Of a stretch of 5,259 nucleotides of DNA, positions 1-4,762 are shown one piece after another. Under the pieces are notes generated by a model that saw only the letters and a list, made by a program, of their open reading frames with translations, did no database searches and was not told the DNA's origin. Both the position numbers and the translations under genes were made by a program. The stretch is from an uncultured Clostridia bacterium (GTDB lineage: Bacteria > Bacillota > Clostridia > Christensenellales > UBA1242): assembly GCA_905236445.1 (NCBI GenBank), contig CAJOPQ010000005.1:1-5259 (forward strand). Direction: 5' to 3'. Within the stretch, counting starts at the first letter, position 1; every line of letters begins with the position of its first letter.

Positions 1-38
1 AAAAAAATAAAAATAAAAATAAAAATAAAAATAAAAAA
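1..38. repeat. Hexanucleotide tandem repeat (A5T on the plus strand)
   Basis: T residues fall at 8, 14, 20, 26 and 32, each separated by five A residues, giving about five units of AAAAAT; a slightly longer A run sits at each end. Read from proS this is a T5A tract directly after the hairpin, so it doubles as the terminator tail. It may continue beyond the left edge. Confidence 0.85.
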
Positions 39-103
39 TCGATCAATTTGTAAAGTGCAACCCAAAACTCTTCAAAAGTTCACTTCACAATTTATTGACC
101 GAT
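38..103 (-). terminator. Long imperfect hairpin with T-rich tail: probable terminator after proS
   Basis: On the minus strand the arm 103-81 (ATCGGTCAA... to GTGAAGTG) pairs with arm 57-38 (CACTTTACAA... to TTGATCGAT). The pairing is two helices of 9 and 10 bp with two G·T wobbles, split by an internal loop of four bases against one. The 23-nt apical region can form a further 4-bp stem (AACT/AGTT, 66-69 with 77-80). A T-rich tract follows directly (from 37 leftwards). It begins 10 nt past the proS TAG. Position and tail fit an intrinsic terminator; the long, interrupted, AT-rich stem is less compact than the other two in the window, so a repeat element serving the same purpose is an alternative. 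Confidence 0.65.
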
Positions 104-113
104 TCTTTATCGA

Positions 114-1790
114 CTAAAACTTATTTATTATTTCTTTTGCATCAATAATATCTCTTGCCATATTATGTCTATTAATCAATTCTACCTTACCTTCAGCAGT
201 ATTTTTACCAACAACTACGATATATGGCACACCTATCAATTCAGCATCTTTTAATTTTGCACCAATCGCATCTTGCCTATCATCTAACAAAACTTCAACT
301 TTTTTATTCAAGAGGTCATTATATATCTTCTCTGCTAGAACAACCTGATCCTCATTCTTAATATTTGCTATAACAATTTCTACCTTGTAAGGAGCAATTT
401 CGTCTGGCAAAATTATTCCAAGATCATCAGAATTTTGCTCAATTATAGCACTCATTGTCCTTGTTACGCCAATTCCATACGCCCCCATTTCCATATATTT
501 ACTCTTGCCGTCAACATCTAAATATTTGCATTGTTGCGCTTCGGTGTATTTGGTGTTTTGTTTAAATATATGTCCAACCTCTATTCCTCTTATAGATTGC
601 AGCACTTTGCCACAATTAGGACATATGTCGCCCGCTTTTGCTTTTTTGATATCAGCAAAGATATCTATATGCAAATCTTCCAAATTAGCATTCTCATAAT
701 GATAATCCAACTTATTGGCACCAATTATAAAATTAACCATGTCTTTAACAGAATTGTCAGCTACAACTGTGCAATTTTTAAGTCCAATCGCTCCAACAAA
801 ACCTGCAACAGAACCAATGCTTTCAATATCTTCTGGCGACGCCATCTCGATATTAATTCCACCAAGACATCTTAGTAGTTTAATTTCTTCAATTTCCCTA
901 TCACCTGGAACAAACGCAGCCACGATTTTCTTATCATCTACTTTGTATACAACTGCTTTAAGCATGTCAGACTCTTTCTTATTAAGAGGCTCAACCAAAT
1001 CACTTATTGTTTTTAAATTAGGTGTATATTGTAGTTTCTTTTCTAATTTAGTTATTGAGGATACATCTTTTGGCGTGTAGACACATTCTGCTTTTTCAAT
1101 ATTAGATGCATATCCACAATCATCACAGACAATTATTTCATCTTCACCAATACTAGACTTTACCATAAATTCCTGAGATGCACTTCCACCCATAGAACCA
1201 TTATCTGCATTCACGATAACAAATTTAAGTCCAAGCCTATTAAATATTCTCTTATAAGTCTCTGCCATTAAATTGTATGACTTATCTAAGCCTGCCTTAT
1301 CGACATCATATGAATAAGCATCTTTCATAAGAAATTCCTTACCCCTCATCAGCCCAAATCTTGGTCTTACTTCGTCTCTAAACTTAGTTTGAATCTGATA
1401 TAATAGTTGTGGTAATTGCTTATAACTAGTTATTGCATCTTTAACAACTGCAGTAAAGACTTCCTCATGTGATGGGCCAAGACACATCTCCTTGCCAGAC
1501 CTATCTTGCAATCTAAACATATCACTACCGAAATGTTCTAATCTTCCAGAATATGTTTCTATTGGAAGCAAACTTGTCATTTGCATTTCACATGCGCCAG
1601 CATTATCCATTTCCTCTCTAATAACATCACAAAGCTTCCTTAAAACCCTAAGGCCCAAAGGCATAAACATATATACGCCAGCAGTTTGCTTCTTAATATA
1701 TCCTGCCCGTACCATTAACTTATGACTCTTAATCTCTGCATCTTGAGGATCTTCTTTGTATGTTTTAAAAAACATTTTTGAAATTCTCAT
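114..1790 (-). CDS. proS: Prolyl-tRNA synthetase, bacterial type with editing (INS) domain
   Basis: Class II aminoacyl-tRNA synthetase that activates proline with ATP and charges tRNA-Pro in the cytoplasm. The 558 residues fit the long bacterial form. The catalytic core shows GYIKKQTAGVYMFMPLGLRVL (30-50, motif 1 region), the LGPSHEE loop (104-110), motif 2 KFRDEVRPRFGLMRGKEFLMKDAYS (136-160) and motif 3 GAYGIGVTR (436-444). Between them lies a complete INS cis-editing domain (about 225-385: MLKAVVYKV, FVPGDREIEEIK, AGFVGAIGL, FIIGANK), with K278 the likely equivalent of E. coli K279. Paired CxxC motifs (C222/C225, C390/C393) flank the insertion, as in many bacterial ProRS. The anticodon-binding domain is about 465-558 (APYKVEIVIAN, LLDDRQDAIGAKLKDAELIGVPYIVVVG). 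Departures from the pattern I know: Ala437 for the common Cys in MGCYGIG, Ala334 for Pro in GFVGP, QNTKY (411-415) for LGTKY, and Leu461 for Trp before PDEIAPY. The start is supported by AAGGAG 7 nt upstream. It follows xseB, where ispA is common in related genomes. Confidence 0.96.
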   Translation of the reverse strand: MRISKMFFKTYKEDPQDAEIKSHKLMVRAGYIKKQTAGVYMFMPLGLRVLRKLCDVIREEMDNAGACEMQMTSLLPIETYSGRLEHFGSDMFRLQDRSGKEMCLGPSHEEVFTAVVKDAITSYKQLPQLLYQIQTKFRDEVRPRFGLMRGKEFLMKDAYSYDVDKAGLDKSYNLMAETYKRIFNRLGLKFVIVNADNGSMGGSASQEFMVKSSIGEDEIIVCDDCGYASNIEKAECVYTPKDVSSITKLEKKLQYTPNLKTISDLVEPLNKKESDMLKAVVYKVDDKKIVAAFVPGDREIEEIKLLRCLGGINIEMASPEDIESIGSVAGFVGAIGLKNCTVVADNSVKDMVNFIIGANKLDYHYENANLEDLHIDIFADIKKAKAGDICPNCGKVLQSIRGIEVGHIFKQNTKYTEAQQCKYLDVDGKSKYMEMGAYGIGVTRTMSAIIEQNSDDLGIILPDEIAPYKVEIVIANIKNEDQVVLAEKIYNDLLNKKVEVLLDDRQDAIGAKLKDAELIGVPYIVVVGKNTAEGKVELINRHNMARDIIDAKEIINKF

Positions 1791-1797
1791 TTACTTT

Positions 1798-1803
1798 CTC
1801 CTT
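1798..1803 (-). promoter_or_regulatory. Ribosome binding site of proS overlapping the xseB stop
   Basis: On the minus strand TAAGGAG combines the xseB TAA stop with an AAGGAG ribosome site 7 nt before the proS ATG. The gap between the two genes is only 11 nt. No T-box leader or promoter fits here, so proS should be read from the nusB-xseA-xseB message. Confidence 0.85.
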
Positions 1804-2008
1804 AATCTAAATTTTCCTCTATCATGTTCTCAATTCTGTCTCGCAGAATTGTAACTTTTCCTTTTGTCTCCGATAACTCTTTAACACAAGACTCAATAAT
1901 CTTGCAAGACTCTGTGTATTTGACAACAGCATCATCTATAGAGATATCATCTCTATCCAATTCTTGAGATAATTGATTTAATTTGTTTAATTCTTTATCT
2001 AATTCCAT
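1802..2008 (-). CDS. xseB: Exodeoxyribonuclease VII small subunit
   Basis: XseB is the non-catalytic helical subunit that binds the XseA coiled coil and is needed for exonuclease VII activity. From the ATG at 2008 it is 68 residues, normal for the family (about 60-80). The pattern LNKLNQLSQELDRDDISIDDAVVKYTESCKIIESCVKELSETKGKV (residues 7-52) follows the family layout: a first helix with a leucine heptad, the turn with Asp-rich 'ISIDDAV', and a second helix ending in a KV-x-IL strand. The usual position of the gene directly after xseA confirms the call. A GTG three bases upstream would add one Met but has worse ribosome-site spacing. The gene contains two perfect short inverted repeats (1831-1851 and 1938-1956). 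Its TAA stop forms part of the proS ribosome site. Confidence 0.93.
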   Translation of the reverse strand: MELDKELNKLNQLSQELDRDDISIDDAVVKYTESCKIIESCVKELSETKGKVTILRDRIENMIEENLD

Positions 2009-2010
2009 CA

Positions 2011-3192
2011 CTATTCCTCCTTCTTAGAAACACTTGCTAAGACATTGCCATCTGCAAATTCAATTGATACTTCATCACCTGCGTTAAGACTACTTGCAAC
2101 CTTAACCATCACACCATCTTTCACGATCCTAGCATAACCTCTATCTAATATTCCTATAATATCATGCTTACTTAAATCAAGCTTGAGCTGCTGTAAATTA
2201 TTTGACACAACATTAAGCCTGTCCAAAATATTTCTATTCAATTTATTTAAAATTCTAGATAACTCGTTAAACCTAGTATTAAATAACATATTGAAACCAG
2301 CATTATTTTTGGTTGAGATATATTTTAATTCTTGCAACTTTTGCCTAATTAATCTATTTACTTTTATTGCATTATCATTTAAGAAGTTCTGCAAAGCATA
2401 GATGTCATCTAATTTGTTATTTACTACAAGTTCTGCAGCAGCAGATGGTGTTGGAGCTCGCAAATCAGACACAAAATCTATTATTGTATAATCAGTTTCG
2501 TGTCCTACAGCACTAACAAGAGGCTTCTTGCAGTTAAAGACAGCATCGGCTACAATTTGAGTATTGTATGGTTGAAGATCCTCTATACTGCCACCACCTC
2601 TTGCCACAATAATGACATCTACAAGATCGTAGTTAGAAAAAAACTCTATCCCACTTGCAATTTCTTTCTCAGCACCCAAGCCTTGTACTTTACAAGGATA
2701 CAATACAATATCCACAGTGTCATTACGCCTATGCGACACGTCAATTATATCCCTTATTACAGCACCAGTCTCGCTTGTTACTACACCTATTCTCCTAACC
2801 CTTGCGGGAAGTGGCTTCTTGATAGACAAGTTAAAATATCCTTTTTTCTCAAGCTCATCTTTCAATTCCAAAAATTTCTGATACAATACACCTATCCCAA
2901 ACTTCTCAATACTGTATGCATTAAAATTTAATTTGCCACCTTTAGAATAATAGCTGACACTACCCCTAACTACAACTTGATCGCCAATACTATATTCAGG
3001 AAATTTGTCAGCACCAAATAACACGCATGAGATAAGTGCATTCTCATCTTTTAGATTGAAATATGCAATTCCATTAGTTATCTTATATGATCCGATCTCG
3101 CCGTACACAAAAATATTTTGAAGCATAAGTTCTGCATCAAAAATATTTTTTATGTAATTATTAACTTGTGTTACAGAGATCGCATTATCCAT
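2011..3192 (-). CDS. xseA: Exodeoxyribonuclease VII large subunit
   Basis: Catalytic subunit of exonuclease VII, which degrades single-stranded DNA from both ends to oligonucleotides in repair and recombination; one XseA works with several XseB subunits. The 393-residue protein shows an N-terminal OB-fold (about 4-97: ISVTQVNNYIKNIF, then GIAYFNLKDENALISCVLF). The catalytic domain starts at ARVRRIGVVTSETGAVIRDI (130-149) and holds ARGGGSIEDL (197-206), SAVGHETDYTIIDF (227-240) and RAPTPSAAAELVV (245-257). D148, R198, H231 and D234 are probably the equivalents of the residues essential in the E. coli enzyme. A long helical, coiled-coil-like region (260-340) binds XseB in this family, and the C-terminus has the usual LDRGYARI (349-356). 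It is shorter than E. coli (456) or B. subtilis (448) XseA, mainly in the coiled coil. The usual aromatic after IEDL is Gln207, and the acidic residue of the NxE motif is Gln212. The ATG overlaps the nusB stop; the TAG stop is followed closely by xseB. Confidence 0.96.
   Translation of the reverse strand: MDNAISVTQVNNYIKNIFDAELMLQNIFVYGEIGSYKITNGIAYFNLKDENALISCVLFGADKFPEYSIGDQVVVRGSVSYYSKGGKLNFNAYSIEKFGIGVLYQKFLELKDELEKKGYFNLSIKKPLPARVRRIGVVTSETGAVIRDIIDVSHRRNDTVDIVLYPCKVQGLGAEKEIASGIEFFSNYDLVDVIIVARGGGSIEDLQPYNTQIVADAVFNCKKPLVSAVGHETDYTIIDFVSDLRAPTPSAAAELVVNNKLDDIYALQNFLNDNAIKVNRLIRQKLQELKYISTKNNAGFNMLFNTRFNELSRILNKLNRNILDRLNVVSNNLQQLKLDLSKHDIIGILDRGYARIVKDGVMVKVASSLNAGDEVSIEFADGNVLASVSKKEE
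2016..2022 (-). promoter_or_regulatory. Ribosome binding site deciding the xseB start
   Basis: AAGGAGG, a perfect Shine-Dalgarno core, lies within the last codons of xseA. It is 7 nt from the ATG at 2008 but only 4 nt from the GTG at 2011, which overlaps the xseA TAG. The ATG is the better start. Confidence 0.8.
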
Positions 3193-3635
3193 TACTTAAT
3201 ATCTAATTCCTTAATTATACCAGCTAATATTCCGTTAACAAAGCCAGAACTTTTGTCAGTCGAATATTTCTTTGCAAGTTCTACAGCTTCATTTACAACA
3301 ACTTTAGTTGGAGTATTCTTGTAATAAATCAATTCATTAACTGCCAACATCAAGATTGCCAAATCAACCCTAAACATATTATCAATTGAATAACCAGTTA
3401 TATGTTTTGCAATAATGTTAAGTATTTCTGTCTTATTACGCAAAATACTAACATAGTTGACCTTCAAATACTCTAGATTATCCGGCTCTAATTCATCTAC
3501 GCAAAATGTTACATTGTCGAAATCTAACGTCTTACCATTTAAGAAATCTTCATATGTCGTACTATCTTTTGCTTCAACAAAAAGATTCTCAAAAACAAAC
3601 TTAAAAAGTATATCCCTTACATTTTTTCTTCCCAT
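3192..3635 (-). CDS. nusB: Transcription antitermination factor NusB
   Basis: NusB is a small helical RNA-binding protein. With NusE (ribosomal protein S10) it binds boxA RNA and supports antitermination, above all on rRNA operons. From the ATG at 3635 it is 147 residues, normal for the family. The basic N-terminus (GRKNVRDILFKFVFE, 2-16) matches the Arg-rich first helix. The second half carries the signature: FRVDLAILMLAVNELIYY (88-105), then P109 and VVVNEAVELAKKYSTDKSSGFVNGILAGI (112-140). Residues 20-60 are weakly conserved and acidic. The TAA stop shares its last base with the xseA ATG (TAATG), so xseA is probably translated by coupling. I find no convincing sigma-A promoter between the preceding terminator and this gene; expression probably depends on read-through or on a weak promoter overlapping the hairpin. 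Confidence 0.95.
   Translation of the reverse strand: MGRKNVRDILFKFVFENLFVEAKDSTTYEDFLNGKTLDFDNVTFCVDELEPDNLEYLKVNYVSILRNKTEILNIIAKHITGYSIDNMFRVDLAILMLAVNELIYYKNTPTKVVVNEAVELAKKYSTDKSSGFVNGILAGIIKELDIK
3208..3212 (-). promoter_or_regulatory. Weak, distant Shine-Dalgarno of xseA
   Basis: The only purine-rich site ahead of xseA is AAGGA within the end of nusB, 15 nt before the ATG. That is farther than the usual 5-9 nt. With the TAATG stop-start overlap, this suggests xseA initiation depends mainly on ribosomes finishing nusB. Confidence 0.45.
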
Positions 3636-3642
3636 AATAAAT

Positions 3643-3650
3643 CTCACCTC
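3643..3650 (-). promoter_or_regulatory. Ribosome binding site deciding the nusB start
   Basis: GAGGTGAG on the minus strand matches the anti-Shine-Dalgarno core, with 8 nt from AGGTGA to the ATG at 3635. The longest frame starts at GTG 3647-3645, but that GTG is itself part of this ribosome site, so it is an unlikely start. Confidence 0.85.
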
Positions 3651-3661
3651 TTACAAATTGT

Positions 3662-3697
3662 AAAAAACACCCTTGTAAAAAATATTTAACAAGAGTG
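3662..3697 (-). terminator. Intrinsic terminator between the Asp23-family gene and nusB
   Basis: On the minus strand CACTCTTGT (3697-3689) pairs with ACAAGGGTG (3676-3668): 9 bp including one T·G wobble, around a 12-nt AT loop. Six T residues (3667-3662) follow. It begins 8 nt after the Asp23 stop codon and ends 26 nt before the nusB ATG. The plus-strand side lacks a T tract. This is a good rho-independent terminator, notable for leaving little room for a nusB promoter. Confidence 0.9.
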
Positions 3698-3705
3698 CCT
3701 AGTTA

Positions 3706-4083
3706 CTAAATATCAGAATCTTCCGCTTTGGAAAAATCTACTCCAATCACATGTACATTGATATTATCTATGCTAATGTCTATCATAGATGCTATACTAT
3801 TTTTAATGTTCTCTTGCACTCTATATGCTATTTCTGAAACGTTGTATCCATAATACACATTGATGTATACATCTACCGTCATAGAGTTGTTGAGGTAGGA
3901 TATTTTTACACCATCAGAATAATTCTTGTTAAACCATCTTTGCAAAGCATGTATATACTTAGTGTTTACCGAACTAACTCCCGCAATTTCCTTGGTTGCT
4001 AGATTAATCACCGATAATATTATATCATCTTTAAAAGTTATTTTGCCCTTGGTTGGCCTAAGTTTTATTTCATTATTAGACAT
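3706..4083 (-). CDS. Asp23/Gls24 family protein (YqhY-like)
   Basis: A 125-residue protein of the Asp23/Gls24 (DUF322) family. Relatives include Staphylococcus Asp23, a membrane-associated envelope-stress protein, and B. subtilis YqhY, encoded between accBC and nusB and linked to control of acetyl-CoA carboxylase. Seen here: GKITFKDDIILSVINLATKEIAGVSSVN (13-40) is the typical N-terminal helix ending in the 'eVeGV' turn. GVKISYLNNSMTVDVYINVYYG (58-79) is the conserved strand pair, and VSEIAYRVQENIKNSI to INVHVIGVDF (82-117) is the closing helix and strand. No signal peptide or membrane segment is present once the ATG at 4083 is used; the hydrophobic-looking upstream extension is AT-rich leader. 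The position between spoIIIAH and nusB argues for a YqhY orthologue, but no accBC genes are adjacent, so a link to fatty-acid synthesis cannot be read from context. It lies between a terminator-promoter pair and its own terminator, so it looks monocistronic. Confidence 0.88.
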   Translation of the reverse strand: MSNNEIKLRPTKGKITFKDDIILSVINLATKEIAGVSSVNTKYIHALQRWFNKNYSDGVKISYLNNSMTVDVYINVYYGYNVSEIAYRVQENIKNSIASMIDISIDNINVHVIGVDFSKAEDSDI

Positions 4084-4089
4084 ATTCAA

Positions 4090-4095
4090 CACCTT
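4090..4095 (-). promoter_or_regulatory. Ribosome binding site deciding the Asp23-family start
   Basis: AAGGTG on the minus strand ends 6 nt before the ATG at 4083. The longest open frame begins 21 codons earlier at a TTG (4146-4144), but that codon overlaps the putative -35 element and has no purine-rich site ahead of it. This supports the internal ATG. Confidence 0.75.
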
Positions 4096-4117
4096 AACAT
4101 TATTATTGATATATAGA

Positions 4118-4146
4118 ATAATAACATATAAATACAAATAAATCAA
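4118..4146 (-). promoter_or_regulatory. Probable sigma-A promoter (extended -10) of the Asp23-family gene
   Basis: On the minus strand TTGATT (4146-4141, 4 of 6 matches to TTGACA) is followed by a 17-nt spacer and TATTAT (4123-4118, 5 of 6 matches to TATAAT). A TGn extension (TGT, 4126-4124) sits directly before the -10. Transcription would begin near 4111, giving a leader of about 28 nt before the ATG at 4083. It lies just downstream of the spoIIIA terminator, where a new transcription unit is expected. The region is very AT-rich, so chance matches are common; the TGn element and exact 17-nt spacing raise the confidence. Confidence 0.62.
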
Positions 4147-4187
4147 TTACTTATCTTTACAAATTTCAATATATTATGAGAAAAATT

Positions 4188-4235
4188 AAAAAAATGTTGT
4201 CAAAGCTTGTCTTCCATAGATTGACTTTGACAACA
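4188..4235 (-). terminator. Intrinsic terminator of the spoIIIA operon
   Basis: On the minus strand TGTTGTCAAAG (4235-4225) pairs perfectly over 11 bp with CTTTGACAACA (4205-4195) around a 19-nt loop. Seven T residues (4194-4188) follow directly. It starts 8 nt past the spoIIIAH stop codon. There is no T tract on the plus-strand side, so it acts in one direction, separating sporulation genes from the housekeeping genes downstream. Confidence 0.93.
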
Positions 4236-4243
4236 AAATTGCT

Positions 4244-4738
4244 TTATTCTACAGGAATAATTTTGATATTCTCAATATCATAAGCCGTTTGAGCCTGAAC
4301 TACATCTACTATTTGTGCAACTTCCGATTTATTAAGTTCTGCACTCTTAACAATAACTGTAATACTGTTATTAAGATCGGAAATTATTACATCTTCAAAA
4401 CCTTTTGCCTTAATTAAACCCTCTATAGTAAGTTCACTCTCCATAGCAGAAACAATCTTAATTTTTTCTTTCTCTGCATTGCTTATAGCCTCTGCAGTTG
4501 ATGTATTACTACTAATTATAGCCTCAAGATACAACAATTCTTCATTTCTTGTATCTGTTCTATTAGTTCTGTAGTTTGTAAAGAAATTACCTTGCGTTGC
4601 AGCTGCATTAGTTAAGGCTGTGGAATTTGTTTTTTCCGTCTGAATAATGGAATTATTAACCAATACATTAATTGTTCCTGTAACTAATAGTAATAAACAA
4701 AATGCACTTATGATAAAAAATCTTTTTTTCTTTGACAT
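4244..4738 (-). CDS. spoIIIAH: Stage III sporulation protein AH (SpoIIIAH)
   Basis: SpoIIIAH is the mother-cell half of the engulfment channel: its extracellular YscJ/FliF-like domain binds forespore SpoIIQ across the intermembrane space. The 164-residue protein starts with a basic tip (SKKKR) and one membrane segment at about 7-28. A flexible Asn/Thr/Ala-rich linker runs to about 50, and FFTNYRTNRTDTRNEELLYL (52-71) matches the Arg-rich helix typical of the family. The ring-building fold follows at about 90-164, including the GFEDVIISDLNNSITVIVK strand pair (113-131) and the C-terminal ENIKIIPVE. It is shorter than the B. subtilis protein (about 218 residues), with most of the difference in the linker. 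The ATG is preceded by AAGGGAGAG at 4745-4753, a workable ribosome site, so this start is well supported. Last gene of its operon, 9 nt before a strong terminator hairpin. Confidence 0.95.
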   Translation of the reverse strand: MSKKKRFFIISAFCLLLLVTGTINVLVNNSIIQTEKTNSTALTNAAATQGNFFTNYRTNRTDTRNEELLYLEAIISSNTSTAEAISNAEKEKIKIVSAMESELTIEGLIKAKGFEDVIISDLNNSITVIVKSAELNKSEVAQIVDVVQAQTAYDIENIKIIPVE

Positions 4739-4746
4739 AATTTTCT

Positions 4747-4752
4747 CTCCCT
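4747..4752 (-). promoter_or_regulatory. Ribosome binding site of spoIIIAH
   Basis: On the minus strand AGGGAG lies 8 nt before the spoIIIAH ATG, inside the 24-nt gap after the spoIIIAG TAA. No promoter-like pair fits in this gap, so spoIIIAH should be translated from the spoIIIA operon message. Confidence 0.7.
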
Positions 4753-4762
4753 TTTAATTAAT

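Noticed and set aside
505..1725. Plus-strand open frames opposite proS (for example 531-875, 715-1080, 1492-1725).
   Set aside because: They are antisense to a well-conserved synthetase, encode low-complexity Ser/Ile/Leu-rich peptides of no family I recognise, and follow from the codon use of proS.
2183..2931. Plus-strand open frames opposite xseA (2183-2401 and 2500-2931, the latter 143 codons).
   Set aside because: Both are antisense to conserved xseA motifs. The products show no recognisable domain, and there is no independent support such as a promoter.
3636..3647. GTG start for nusB four codons upstream of the ATG.
   Set aside because: The GTG is part of the GAGGTGAG ribosome site that serves the ATG at 3635.
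3636..3700. A nusB promoter at TTGTTA, 17 nt, TGTTTT or TTTACA, 17 nt, TTGTAA.
   Set aside because: The -10 matches are poor and overlap the terminator T tract or the ribosome site; AT-rich sequence gives such matches by chance.
4084..4146. N-terminal extension of the Asp23-family protein from TTG 4146, giving a hydrophobic MIYLYLYVIILY start that looks like a membrane segment.
   Set aside because: The TTG has no ribosome site and coincides with the likely -35 element; the family normally starts near the internal ATG, which has AAGGTG 6 nt upstream.
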